Source of the DNA: a virus
Direction: 5' to 3' (one strand)
Virus record (IMG/VR): IMGVR_UViG_3300014497_000282
Span: 1-45,809 of that record
Length of the DNA stretch: 45,809 nt
The notes below the pieces were generated by a model, which saw only the letters and a list, made by a program, of their open reading frames with translations, had not been told where the DNA came from and did not search any database. Position numbers and translations under genes: made by a program. Shown here piece after piece: positions 15,210 to 23,349 of the stretch (position 1 is its first letter; the number at the start of each line of letters is the position of its first letter).

Positions 15210-17671
15210 GCGAGCGCGCCCCCATAACGTCGGCTGCGTCCGATCTGGCCGGCTATGCGCCGTTCGGAGCCTTGAACCGCATCGCGCAGTTGCGACTGCG
15301 TGGCGATGTCGCCGACGCTCCAATGGTTGGTGATGTGCACAGGCGCGCCGCTGCCGGCCGCTCCGGTCGGTGGCGCGGACGCGAAAGGCACCTGCCCGAC
15401 CACACCGCCGTCGGCATATCCACGCATGCCGAGACGCATGGCTTCGACGACGCCGACGCCGCCGGCGTTGCGCACATCGTTCTGGCTCCACACCACTTCG
15501 CCAGCGTGCACGACGCCTGCAACCTCATTCTTCGAACCATGCCCCGTGTACCCGCCGTCTGCAAAGCCGAGCCAACCGGCAACGGTCTTCATCCACCCAC
15601 CTGCGCCCCCGGCACTTCCGAGTAGTCCGGTCATGACCTTCTTCGCCTCGATGCGAGCCAGCTCGGCGAGCGTCGTCTTCACAAACGACTTCACGTCGAG
15701 CTTTCCAGTGGTGAAGAGCTGGGTCAGAGCGTCCTCCATGCTCTTGAAGGTGCTGCCCCATGCCTGTTCAGCTTGCGCCGCAACGTTGCGGTTCGTCTCC
15801 AGGTAGTTGGCCAGCGCCTCCGAGGCGCCAACGTTCCAATCCCCTTGCTTCTCACGCATCTGCGCGTAGTAGGCCTCGTAGGCGGAAAGGGATTTTTTGT
15901 GGAACGTGTCGATGAGCTCGAGCTCGCGCTCGTACTGCGCCTGCGCCTCGGGCTTCCATTCGCCCTTGAGCTGCGCCTCCCGCCGCACGTCCTCGAGGCG
16001 GTCACGCTGACCGGCATACTTGTCTCCGATCTGGTTGACGCCGGCGAGCTTCTCGCGGGCCGCCGTGCCCATCCCCATGCCGCGCAGATCGGCGGCGTAT
16101 CGGTCGAGCTCGGCGTTGAACTCGCGCTGTGCAGACGTCTGCGCGTTGCTCATGGCGAGGTCACGCTCCCGCTGCTTGGTCAGATCCTTCTGCATGTCGA
16201 TCAAGGTGGCCAGGCCCATCGCCCGATCGCGCTCCGTGTCGTTGAGCGTGATCTTGCCCTCGCGCATCTGCCGCAGCACATCCTCGACGCTGGTCAGCTC
16301 CTGCGTCTTGGCGATCTGATCGTTCAAGCCCTGAATGAAGGTCTTCGCCTTCTCCCGCTCGGCCTTCTCCGCCGCAATGGCCTTCTTCGCCGCCGCTTCC
16401 GATGCCGAGGCCGCCGCCTTCGCAGCCTTTGCGCGCGCAGCCTCGCCCGTCGCGTCGATCGGCGTCGCCTTGGCGTCCGAGGCCTTTGGGGTGCCCGGGT
16501 CGAGCGGGGATTGGGTGTTGGCGTACTCCTTGACCGCCTTGGTCGCAGCCAGGGCCTTCGCCTGCGTCTCGTCGATGCTCTGCCGGGTCCGCGCCATGTT
16601 GCGGATCAACTGCTCGTTGCCAGGGTCGCGCGACAGCGCTTCCTGATAGCGCTCGTAGCGCTCCGTCAGGAGCTTGAGGTGGTGGCTGTGCTCGGCCGCA
16701 GCGCCGGTCAGCTTCCCGAACTCGTCACTGCCCGTGAGCAGGTCCAGCTTGTTCTTGGCGTTGATGAAGGCGACGAGGTTGGCCGTCCCGCGAACGACCG
16801 CCGTGGACAGCTCCGTCATCCAGCCGATCAAGGTCTGAATCGAAGCCTTGGTCTCGGGCGAGGCCAGCGTGCTGTTCATCTCCTCGACGCTGGCCTTCAT
16901 CTTCTTCATGCTGCCGGTGTCGCCGGTCAACAGGTCGTTGATGGTGTTCTGCAGGGCCGAGAGAGCGCCGCCAAAGGTGTCGCGCGCAGCGGCGGCAGCG
17001 CCGCCGTAGGTTGTCTCCAGCGCCTGCAGGATGATGCCCTGCGCTTCGGCCGTTCGACCGGTTTCCTGCAATCGCTCGGCGAGCGCCTTCTGGTCCTCGG
17101 TGAACTTGAAGCCCTGCTTCGACAGCGCCGACATCCCGTCCTTCGGAGAATCCAGTGCGCGACCGATGACCTCGGCCGCGGCGCCAATTTCCATGCCGCG
17201 GCGTGTGGCCATGTCGGCGGCGTACTGCAGCGCCTTCGGGTAGGTGTCGCCGACGATGCCCGTGAATTCGAGCAGCGTGGTCTGAGCCTTGTTGATGTCG
17301 CCGCCGCTGAAGATGCTGGCCTTCGACATCGACTCGGCCATGTCGTTCAACTTGTCCTGGCTCCAGCCGGCCGCCTCCCCGGTGGACTTGAGCACGGCCG
17401 CGAGCTGCACCTGCTCCTGCTCAGCGTTGCGCGTCTCAGAGATGAACTTCTGAAAGACGACGCCGACCGTCACCGCCGCGATGGCCTTGCCGATCAGGTC
17501 GCCCACCTTGCTCCACGCCTGCTCCGTTTCCTTCGCGCGCTCCTTCGCCGCCTTGGCGATTTCTCGCCCCTTGCGGTCACTGGTGCGCGCTGCGCGATCC
17601 ATGCCCTGCTCGAAGCCGCCGATTTTCGCGATCAGCTCGAGCGTGAGCGTTCCAAGGCTGCGGCTGCTCAT
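15206..17671 (-). CDS. Tail tape measure protein
   Basis: 821 residues, MSSRSLGTLTLELIAKIGGF. The start LTLELIAKIGGFEQGMDRA is the lambda-H/tape-measure opening. Residues 50-300 are the conserved tape-measure head domain (WSQDKLNDMAESMSKASIFS, QTTLLEFTGIVGDTYPKALQ). Long Ala/Lys/Glu coiled coil covers about 400-640, and a Gly-rich C-terminal end (WLGFADGGYTGHGSKNEVAG) is typical. It sets tail length and is ejected with DNA. At 821 residues it predicts a tail of roughly 120 nm, by the usual 0.15 nm per residue rule. Confidence 0.9.
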   Translation of the reverse strand: MSSRSLGTLTLELIAKIGGFEQGMDRAARTSDRKGREIAKAAKERAKETEQAWSKVGDLIGKAIAAVTVGVVFQKFISETRNAEQEQVQLAAVLKSTGEAAGWSQDKLNDMAESMSKASIFSGGDINKAQTTLLEFTGIVGDTYPKALQYAADMATRRGMEIGAAAEVIGRALDSPKDGMSALSKQGFKFTEDQKALAERLQETGRTAEAQGIILQALETTYGGAAAAARDTFGGALSALQNTINDLLTGDTGSMKKMKASVEEMNSTLASPETKASIQTLIGWMTELSTAVVRGTANLVAFINAKNKLDLLTGSDEFGKLTGAAAEHSHHLKLLTERYERYQEALSRDPGNEQLIRNMARTRQSIDETQAKALAATKAVKEYANTQSPLDPGTPKASDAKATPIDATGEAARAKAAKAAASASEAAAKKAIAAEKAEREKAKTFIQGLNDQIAKTQELTSVEDVLRQMREGKITLNDTERDRAMGLATLIDMQKDLTKQRERDLAMSNAQTSAQREFNAELDRYAADLRGMGMGTAAREKLAGVNQIGDKYAGQRDRLEDVRREAQLKGEWKPEAQAQYERELELIDTFHKKSLSAYEAYYAQMREKQGDWNVGASEALANYLETNRNVAAQAEQAWGSTFKSMEDALTQLFTTGKLDVKSFVKTTLAELARIEAKKVMTGLLGSAGGAGGWMKTVAGWLGFADGGYTGHGSKNEVAGVVHAGEVVWSQNDVRNAGGVGVVEAMRLGMRGYADGGVVGQVPFASAPPTGAAGSGAPVHITNHWSVGDIATQSQLRDAVQGSERRIAGQIGRSRRYGGALA

Positions 17672-17844
17672 CGTGGAGTTCCGTCAAGAAAAGTTGTCGC
17701 CGGGGCCGGGTCGCCCTCCTCCATCCCCTGCGCCATCAGGTTGTGGATCGTCTCGGCCTGAAGACGGATCGTCTCGGCCTGCGTCGCCACAGTCTGCAGA
17801 AGCAGCTTCATCTGTTCCGCCGAATCGCGCTCGGAATCGTTCAT
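17668..17844 (-). CDS. Small coiled-coil protein before tape measure
   Basis: 58 residues from the ATG at 17844 (MNDSERDSAEQMKLLLQTVA), with a clear heptad helix (TQAETIRLQAETIHNLMAQG). Its stop overlaps the tape-measure ATG (ATGA), which supports it being translated. It overlaps the C-terminal half of another frame (17684-17914); of the two, this one has the better protein character over the shared stretch. Confidence 0.55.
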   Translation of the reverse strand: MNDSERDSAEQMKLLLQTVATQAETIRLQAETIHNLMAQGMEEGDPAPATTFLDGTPR

Positions 17845-17914
17845 ATGCAATCGCTGTCCATTTGTTGATCCACTCGCGCCGCTCGGCGCATCCGCTGCAC
17901 TCGTCCCAGGTCAT
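17684..17914 (-). CDS. Small Cys-containing protein after tail chaperone
   Basis: 76 residues from the ATG at 17914, which overlaps the stop of the G-T extension (ATGA). The first 33 residues ([20 protein letters not shown]) look like a real protein with a C-x-x-C pair. The remainder is Gly/Asp/Ala-rich and reads like the shadow of the coiled-coil gene in the other frame. The gene may truly end early in evolution or overlap the next gene extensively. Function unknown. Confidence 0.4.
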   Translation of the reverse strand: MTWDECSGCAERREWINKWTAIAYERFRARFGGTDEAASADCGDAGRDDPSSGRDDPQPDGAGDGGGRPGPGDNFS

Positions 17915-18524
17915 CGCCACTCCTGCATAGCCTTCTCGAGCTCGGCCGCGTCATCGACGGGCGTTCGCTGGACAAGGAAGTCATCGAAGGGGACAGTGCC
18001 GCCGACGCTGCGATTGACGGCGACGGACACCACTGCCGCCGCGTGCTCGATGGCGCGCACGGGGTTGAGGCTTCCGTGCAGTCGCCGGTAGGCGATCCAG
18101 GCGCGCAGCTCGTGATCCGAGAGGCGCGCCTTCGCTTCCGCAATGGTTCGGCCACCGATGCCATGTAGCACGAGCTCGTGCCACACCTCATCGGTGGCTG
18201 TCAGTTTTTTGGAGCGCTGGCCTCGTTGATCGCATTGACCATCGCCCACGCCAGCGAAGGGTTCAGGCTGAAGGCCTCGTCGTAGGTCATGGGTTCGCGC
18301 TCGTCGCCCAGCAGGACGCAGTGCGCGATCATTTGCGACGACCGGCTGCGGTCGCCGTCATCCGCCATGATCTTGTCGATAAGACCGAAGGCGCGGCGGC
18401 GCACCCAGATGTCGAAGGTGTCGGTCTTGTCGCCGTCGGCCGTCTTCCGTGTCCAGGTGACGGGCACCTTGACCGGCTCCGGCTCGACGAAGGCGCCCAT
18501 TTCGCGGAGTTCGAGCAGGTTCAT
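17911..18524 (-). CDS. Frameshifted tail assembly chaperone, G-T-like fusion
   Basis: A -1 shift at the A AAA AAC site takes ribosomes past the G stop into a frame that reads [20 protein letters not shown] ... [12 protein letters not shown]. The fusion is 204 residues. The T-like frame has no good independent start close to the junction. In lambda the G-T fusion is produced at a few percent and is needed for tail assembly. The T part is cut off by a stop at 17911-17913, overlapping the next gene. Confidence 0.8.
18201..18524 (-). CDS. Tail assembly chaperone, G-like
   Basis: 107 residues, [20 protein letters not shown], ending INEASAPKN. Located between the tail tube and tape measure, the position of lambda G. 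Its last codons form CCA AAA AAC TGA, so the stop lies immediately after a slippery heptamer. The short product is expected to be made in excess and to coat the tape measure before the tail tube polymerises. Confidence 0.8.
   Translation of the reverse strand: MNLLELREMGAFVEPEPVKVPVTWTRKTADGDKTDTFDIWVRRRAFGLIDKIMADDGDRSRSSQMIAHCVLLGDEREPMTYDEAFSLNPSLAWAMVNAINEASAPKN
18204..18210 (-). other. Programmed -1 frameshift site, A AAA AAC
   Basis: On the minus strand the zero-frame codons CCA AAA AAC immediately precede TGA, giving the canonical X XXY YYZ heptamer with X=A and Y=A. The position at the very end of the G-like frame and the sensible T-like protein in the -1 frame make it functional in all likelihood. 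Confidence 0.85.
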
Positions 18525-19252
18525 GGCGACACCTTCGGAATCCAGGTCGAACCGCCCGAACGCTGGATGGCAGCCTGCGTGACGACGACAGCGTTCCCGG
18601 TGAAGTCGAACGGGAAGTCGGAGACGTAGCCCTGAAAGGTGAACCAGGTACGGGTCTGCGGCAGCACGAAGTCAGGCACGACGGAACGCACGGCCGTAGC
18701 AATTGCACCGCTGCCCGCGCCGCCGGTGAAGGCGACGGTCGGGACGCTGGTGTAGCCCGTTCCCTTGTTCGTGATCGTCACGCCTACGACGGCGCCACCG
18801 CTCACCACCGCCGTCGCCGTCGCACCGCTGCCGCCGCCACCCGTGATCGCCACCGTCGGGGCCGAGGTGTAGCCCGTGCCGCCGGCCGTCACGTTCACGC
18901 TTGCGATGCTGCCGGCAACGGCCAGCGTCGGCTTGACGTTCTTGCCGTCAGACCAGCCGACCGCCCACTTCAGCGGGGTCTGATCCTCGCTGTTCGACAG
19001 TTGATGGAGGCGCAGGTGCGATGCGTTTCGCGAGTCCGCGTTGACCGTGAGGCTCGCGGAGCCGGGCGTGCGCAGGCCGCGCAGGTAGGTGCGCGCGTCG
19101 GTTTCCTCGAGGCAGGTGTCCTCGATCTGGTCCGAGGGCGAGCCGCCGGGGTTGAATGCCGTCGCGCATTCGATGTTGAGTACCTCGTACCCGCCACCGC
19201 CGACGAGGGGGGCCAGCACGTAGATCTGGGTGCCTTGCGTGAGCATGCTCAT
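18521..19252 (-). CDS. Major tail tube protein with Gly-rich repeat insert
   Basis: 243 residues, [20 protein letters not shown]. The ends match a siphophage tail tube ([40 protein letters not shown]). Residues about 115-190 carry two copies of a Gly-rich beta repeat ([20 protein letters not shown] and [20 protein letters not shown]), which would form an exposed domain on the tube surface. Its stop overlaps the G-like start. Confidence 0.8.
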   Translation of the reverse strand: MSMLTQGTQIYVLAPLVGGGGYEVLNIECATAFNPGGSPSDQIEDTCLEETDARTYLRGLRTPGSASLTVNADSRNASHLRLHQLSNSEDQTPLKWAVGWSDGKNVKPTLAVAGSIASVNVTAGGTGYTSAPTVAITGGGGSGATATAVVSGGAVVGVTITNKGTGYTSVPTVAFTGGAGSGAIATAVRSVVPDFVLPQTRTWFTFQGYVSDFPFDFTGNAVVVTQAAIQRSGGSTWIPKVSP

Positions 19253-19271
19253 TTTGAAGTCCTTCTGGAAT

Positions 19272-19293
19272 GAAAAAACCGCCCATAGGCGGC
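19272..19293 (-). terminator. Hairpin terminator between tail terminator and tail tube
   Basis: On the minus strand CCGCC-TATG-GGCGG followed by TTTTTT. It sits in the 50-base gap between the tail terminator gene (stop at 19304) and the tail tube (start at 19252). It could attenuate read-through or protect the 3' end of the upstream message. Confidence 0.75.
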
Positions 19294-19303
19294 TGGTTGA
19301 GAA

Positions 19304-19669
19304 CTAGCGCTGGACGATCCAGTCGACTCGGAACGTGAAGCGCCATCGCTTCGTGGTGGGGTCTCTCGACTCACCGATCCAGGCGGTGATGTGGGCGTGT
19401 GGCTCGATCGCGTCGCGCAACGCATGCCCTACCTCGATGACCTTTTCCGGGTCATCGGCGTAGGCGTCGACTTGCAGCTCCATCGAATCCACGTCGGGCA
19501 GGTCGCCGAGGTAGTTTTCAGGGGTGCCACCAACCGTCTGCCACACCGCGTAGGGCACTGCGCCGCCTTGTTCCGCGACACCGAAGAGAGTGAAGCGCGT
19601 GGGAGCCTCGCCGAGCAGTGCGCGCGCTGGCGCGTGAGCCCTGACGGCCTCGAAGATCGTGAGGCTCAT
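19304..19669 (-). CDS. Tail terminator, DUF3168-like
   Basis: 121 residues, MSLTIFEAVRAHAPARALLG. The segment VPYAVWQTVGGTPENYLGD, then SMELQVDAYADDPEKVIEVG and a final strand WRFTFRVDWIVQR, is the DUF3168/lambda-U pattern (small alpha/beta fold, 'V.iD.ya.....'). It caps the tail tube and stops its growth. Its start overlaps the stop of the gp10-like gene (ATGA). Confidence 0.8.
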   Translation of the reverse strand: MSLTIFEAVRAHAPARALLGEAPTRFTLFGVAEQGGAVPYAVWQTVGGTPENYLGDLPDVDSMELQVDAYADDPEKVIEVGHALRDAIEPHAHITAWIGESRDPTTKRWRFTFRVDWIVQR

Positions 19670-20121
19670 ACGCCCATCTCCTTGAGGGCTGCAGTCAATT
19701 CCGTGGCTGTCTTGTCAATGACCGCGCCGATGTTGTTCGTCAGCGCGGGCAGCATGAAGGGATCGGCCCGCATCTTCTCGGTGCCGAGTTCGACCAGGTG
19801 CCAGTGAGGCGTCGGCCCCTTGGCGCCCTCGTCAGGGTTGCCCTTCGGAATCCGTCCTTTGGGCGTCGCCACGCCAACACGAAACATCACGTCACCGGTC
19901 TGCTTGTAGGTGCGGCTGGCGAAGCGCTGCTGCACGTTGTTGGCGATGCGCCGGCCCGTCTCCGAGTCGTCAACGCGCAGCGCGTTGGCCTTGGCCGCCT
20001 TGGTGACGATCCGGGTCGATCGGCTCATGGCCCGCACCAGGCCCCGCTTGCGCAGATCCTGCGGCAGCTTCATCAGCTTCTCGACAGCCTCATCGAAGCC
20101 GGTCAGCTTGGTCTCAACCAC
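19666..20121 (-). CDS. HK97 gp10-like neck/tail completion protein
   Basis: 151 residues. GFDEAVEKLMKLPQDLRKRG and then ATRIVTKAAKANAL-like helix, followed by HWHLVELGTEKMRADPFMLP, the classic C-terminal motif of the HK97 gp10 family ('..v.fGt.k..a.PFl.pA'). Acts at the head-tail junction during assembly. Placed exactly between the closure and terminator genes, as expected. Confidence 0.85.
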   Translation of the reverse strand: MVETKLTGFDEAVEKLMKLPQDLRKRGLVRAMSRSTRIVTKAAKANALRVDDSETGRRIANNVQQRFASRTYKQTGDVMFRVGVATPKGRIPKGNPDEGAKGPTPHWHLVELGTEKMRADPFMLPALTNNIGAVIDKTATELTAALKEMGV

Positions 20122-20449
20122 GATTCACCCCCTCACTGCAGGGCAAAGTCATGTACTCGACGCCGCTTTCGCGATCAGCAAGCACGCCGACGATGTTGTA
20201 GATCGTGCCGCGGTACTCGATCCGCATCGCGGCAGTGACGCCAGCACGGGAGCGGATGGTGATGCGGGTGGTCACCTCCGACTGCACCGCGTGCGCGGCC
20301 ACGAACTCGCGTGCGCTCATCGGCTCGATGGATGCCCAGAGGTCTGCGACAAGAACCCAGTTGTCGACGATCGCGCCGGTAGCGGCGTTCTGCTGCGTTG
20401 GCCTGTTGCACCACAGGCTCACAAGGTGCCGGAGCTTGCCGATGCGCAT
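20114..20449 (-). CDS. Head closure / head-tail adaptor (SPP1 gp16-like)
   Basis: 111 residues, MRIGKLRHLVSLWCNRPTQQ. The pattern 'GKLRH.v.l........G......W..va.vwA.I.p..g.E...A.......t..i.iRyr..i....ri.y.g..y.I..v.d....' is that of phage head-tail adaptors (SPP1 gp16 / PF05521). It seals the portal after packaging and receives the tail. It overlaps the gp10 gene by 8 bases. Confidence 0.85.
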   Translation of the reverse strand: MRIGKLRHLVSLWCNRPTQQNAATGAIVDNWVLVADLWASIEPMSAREFVAAHAVQSEVTTRITIRSRAGVTAAMRIEYRGTIYNIVGVLADRESGVEYMTLPCSEGVNRG

Positions 20450-20925
20450 CAGACCCCCAGGCCCACGCGATAGGGGAAGAGCAGAGCCTTGGCGCCACTG
20501 GGCAGCGCGGTCGCGGTCGTCCCCGTCACGACTTCCTCACGGTTCTCGTGGAGGTGACCGAGGATCAGGAGCATGGCCGCCTTGATCAGGTCGTCGATGA
20601 CCATGCCGTAACGGATCTCGAGCGCCGCCTTTTTCGCTTCCGCGTAGACCCACGCTGCATGCTCGACGGCCGCGTTACGCTCAAAGCCGTCCGCCAAGGC
20701 CGCCGCGTTCTGCGTGGCGGCCTCGTAGGCCGCGCGCGCAGTGGCGAGCGCCTGGGGGACAGCACCCACGGCTTCGGCGCGCGTCGCCTCACTCTCGTAC
20801 AACCGACGATTGAGGTACTCCATCGTGAAGCGAGCTGCCGCGAGGAGATAGGGCGCAATCTGTTCGGTGGGATAGCAGTCGTCCACGCGCAGATGCACGC
20901 GCGCCTCCTCGAACGTCAGCAGCAT
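20449..20925 (-). CDS. Head-tail connector (gp6-like)
   Basis: 158 residues. The opening LTFEEARVHLRVDDCYPTEQ and LLAAARFTMEYLNRRLY match gp6-type phage connectors; usually about 95-110 residues, it is longer here because of an Ala-rich helical insertion (residues 55-105). The end, DDLIKAAMLLILGHLHENRE, is the conserved final helix. It sits between capsid and closure genes, as in HK97. Confidence 0.8.
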   Translation of the reverse strand: MLLTFEEARVHLRVDDCYPTEQIAPYLLAAARFTMEYLNRRLYESEATRAEAVGAVPQALATARAAYEAATQNAAALADGFERNAAVEHAAWVYAEAKKAALEIRYGMVIDDLIKAAMLLILGHLHENREEVVTGTTATALPSGAKALLFPYRVGLGV

Positions 20926-21165
20926 TCAGGTCGCCCGGTTAGACGCGCGGCGGGCGGTCCGAGCAGCCGCCGGAGCCGGTGCAGCGGTCGAGTCTGCGGC
21001 TGGAGCGCTCTCGGCGCTCGACGGCGCTGCATCCGCTTCCTCGACCTTCACGCGAGAGGCGAGGCCCTTGAGCTCCAGTTCCTTGGCGTGCTGTTCGTCG
21101 GTCTCGAATTCGGTGCGAGCCTCGCCGTTGATCAGCAGCGGGCGATCGGATGTCATCTTGATCAT
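20926..21165 (-). CDS. Small Ala-rich protein downstream of major capsid
   Basis: 79 residues starting MIKMTSDRPLLINGEARTEF. I chose this ATG because a GGAG sits six bases upstream of it; an in-frame ATG at 21177 would place that site inside the gene. After a conserved N-terminal half (residues 1-40) there is an Ala/Pro-rich, then Arg-rich tail (APAPAAARTARRASNRAT), flexible and basic. It may bind DNA or decorate the head. No family is recognised. Confidence 0.6.
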   Translation of the reverse strand: MIKMTSDRPLLINGEARTEFETDEQHAKELELKGLASRVKVEEADAAPSSAESAPAADSTAAPAPAAARTARRASNRAT

Positions 21166-21177
21166 GTGAGTCTCCAT

Positions 21178-21206
21178 GAAAAAGGGCCGCACAGTGGCGG
21201 CCCTTT
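21178..21206 (-). terminator. Intrinsic terminator after major capsid gene
   Basis: On the minus strand AAAGGGCCGC, CACTGT loop, GCGGCCCTTT forms a perfect 10-bp stem followed by TT. It lies 16 bases after the capsid stop and would give capsid mRNA a stable 3' end, as is common for abundant capsid messages. Confidence 0.85.
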
Positions 21207-21221
21207 GGGGGTTGATCGAGA

Positions 21222-22439
21222 TCAGGCGGCCGGCGGCACCGGCAGCGTGCCGAACACGAAGGCCTCGGGACGGTACACGGCCAGCGCGGCGCGCTCTTCA
21301 CAGCGCACGGTGACCATGTTCTTTTCGAAGTCGTCGGTGTTCTCGGTCGAGATCACGACGTTTGCATCCTCGCGATCGAAGAGCTGCGCGGCGGTGGCGA
21401 ACGCGCCGGTCAGGAACTTGCCCAGGAACGCCGGGATCTCGGTCGGGACGACCGGGAGGTTCCACAGCCGCGGCTCGGTCGTGCCCTGGGGGTTGCCGAT
21501 GATGTAGCGGCCGAGCGTGTCCTTCTGCAGCTCGATCTTCGCCCAGTCGGTGAAGTGCAGCACATGACCCGATGCCGGCACGCGCGCGAGCTGCGTCTGC
21601 AGCATGGCCCAGCGCAGTGCATCGATCGACGTTGCGCCGGCGGGGATGCCCGTGGAGCTGTACGCCGTCGCTTGCGGCACGATACCCAGGAGGTGCACAC
21701 CGGTGCCGTCGCCGAAGAGCACCTCTTGCTCCTCGGCGTACTTCAGGCCGTAGTTCATCTCGAGGTCGATCAGGCTCTGCAGCTGCGCGAAGTCATCGAG
21801 GATCTGCTTGGACGCCTTGAACAGGTGGGCGATGGTGCTGACCGCGGTGATCTTCGACGCGAACGTGATGTCGCTGTACGGCTTGGCCGTGTTCTCGGCC
21901 ACGACCCGAGCGGCGTTGGTGAAGCCGGTTTGCTGCACCCAGAAGATCGCCGGAGCGGTCGTGCGGCCGGGTGCGATCAGGTCTCGGATGAAGAGACGCT
22001 GCTTGGGCTTCACGTCGATGCCGGGCAGCCGTTGCGGTTCGACGATGCCCTGGGCTACACCGGTCGAGATCAGCGCAGCATTGACGGGAATGCTCACTCG
22101 GCTGCGCTCATTGCTGGCGACGCGCGCAGCGAAGTCCTTCAGGCCTTCGTGGCCGATGACCTGGGCGCCTGCCGACATCGCGACAGCGCGCTGACCGGCG
22201 CCGCCCGAGCTTGCGACCACGGCCTGCTCGACTTCACCGAGCTGGGCCTTGAGCGCGGTCTGCGCCTGGTTGAGCGCGTTGAAGTCCGAAGCCACCTTGT
22301 CGATGGCGGCCTTCGTGGCGGTGGTCATGTCGCCGGCGGCCTTGGCTTCCTTGAATGCCGCTTCGGCCTTGGCGGTGAATTCGCCGGATGCCTTTTCCAG
22401 GCTGGCCGTTACTTGCTTGAGAAGTTCGTCGTTGGTCAT
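21222..22439 (-). CDS. Major capsid protein, HK97 family
   Basis: 405 residues from the ATG at 22439. Residues 1-75 form a Lys/Ala/Glu coiled coil, the scaffold-like delta domain removed by the prohead protease. The mature part carries HK97 motifs: RLFIRDLIAPGRTTAPAIFW, KITAVSTIAHLFKASKQILD, the E-loop/DINFE-like LIDLEMNYGLKYAEEQEVLF and GKFLTGAF near the end. Upstream are the protease and portal genes, the standard HK97 order. Confidence 0.9.
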   Translation of the reverse strand: MTNDELLKQVTASLEKASGEFTAKAEAAFKEAKAAGDMTTATKAAIDKVASDFNALNQAQTALKAQLGEVEQAVVASSGGAGQRAVAMSAGAQVIGHEGLKDFAARVASNERSRVSIPVNAALISTGVAQGIVEPQRLPGIDVKPKQRLFIRDLIAPGRTTAPAIFWVQQTGFTNAARVVAENTAKPYSDITFASKITAVSTIAHLFKASKQILDDFAQLQSLIDLEMNYGLKYAEEQEVLFGDGTGVHLLGIVPQATAYSSTGIPAGATSIDALRWAMLQTQLARVPASGHVLHFTDWAKIELQKDTLGRYIIGNPQGTTEPRLWNLPVVPTEIPAFLGKFLTGAFATAAQLFDREDANVVISTENTDDFEKNMVTVRCEERAALAVYRPEAFVFGTLPVPPAA

Positions 22440-22449
22440 TTCGTGTCTT

Positions 22450-23340
22450 TCAGATGGTGGGAGTGGTGGTGCTCGCCTCGAAGCGCGCCAGGGCGCGGTG
22501 CAGGTCGAACACATGGGTGGGCGTCATGCCCTCTTCGGCAGCGCTGGGCGTGCCATCGAGGGCAGCGCCTGGCGTGCCCTTGATTTCTTGAATGAGCTTG
22601 CGGCGCTCGCTGCGCGGCAGGCCCTGCTTGGCGAGCAGTACGTCCAGGCGGTGCGCGGCATTGGCGCCGCGGCCCGGCTCACCGTCCTCGCCGATCGCGT
22701 CGGCCGCGAGCAGCAGGTCGGCGAAGCCGTCGTCGACCGCTTGGGCGCCGCCGATCCATGTCTCTGCGTCCATCAGCTTGGCGGCGGCCTTGTCGTCGAT
22801 GCCAGCTCGTGCGGAATAGATGCCCGCCATCGCCGCGTCGAACGGCTCGAGGGTCTTGGCGACATCCCGCAGGTCATGACGGTTGCCCACCGCCATAACC
22901 CAGCAGTTGTGCACCATGAGGAACGCGGCGCGGCCGATCTGGATCTCGTCGCCGGCCATGGCAATGATCGACGCCGAGGAGGCGGCCAGTCCCAGCACCT
23001 TGACGGTCACCTTCGCCGGATGCTCGCGCAGGATGTTGTAGATCGCCAGCCCCTCGAACATGTCGCCGCCGGGGGAGTTGACGTGGACGGTGACCGGGTT
23101 CTTTCCGATCGAGCGCAGCGCCGCGCTGATGCGCTTCGCCGTCACGCCTTCGCCTGACCACGGGTCGTAGCCGATGGGGTCGAGAACCGAGATGGTGGCC
23201 TGGTCTTCAGCCTCCGAGGCCGCGGCGCGAACGCCGGGCTGCCAGAGCTGCAGAGCCTTGGGCGAAATGTCCGACGAGACGGACGCGCGCACCGAAGCGG
23301 CCGGCGCCGCGGGTGCCGCGGGCAGGGTCAGAAGCGACAT
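22450..23340 (-). CDS. Prohead protease, ClpP/S49-like
   Basis: 296 residues. After an Ala-rich N-terminus, the ClpP fold is visible: NPVTVHVNSPGGDMFEGLAI, VKVLGLAASSASIIAMAGDE (catalytic Ser at about residue 121) and AFLMVHNCWVMA (catalytic His at 144). An Asp is expected in the following helix. It would cut the delta domain from the capsid protein. It starts 9 bases after the portal stop, and the capsid gene begins 10 bases after its own stop. Confidence 0.9.
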   Translation of the reverse strand: MSLLTLPAAPAAPAASVRASVSSDISPKALQLWQPGVRAAASEAEDQATISVLDPIGYDPWSGEGVTAKRISAALRSIGKNPVTVHVNSPGGDMFEGLAIYNILREHPAKVTVKVLGLAASSASIIAMAGDEIQIGRAAFLMVHNCWVMAVGNRHDLRDVAKTLEPFDAAMAGIYSARAGIDDKAAAKLMDAETWIGGAQAVDDGFADLLLAADAIGEDGEPGRGANAAHRLDVLLAKQGLPRSERRKLIQEIKGTPGAALDGTPSAAEEGMTPTHVFDLHRALARFEASTTTPTI

Positions 23341-23349
23341 GGAAGTCCT

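Noticed and set aside
15773-17761. Plus-strand frame of 662 residues opposite the tape measure
   Set aside because: Leu/Arg-rich shadow of the tape measure.
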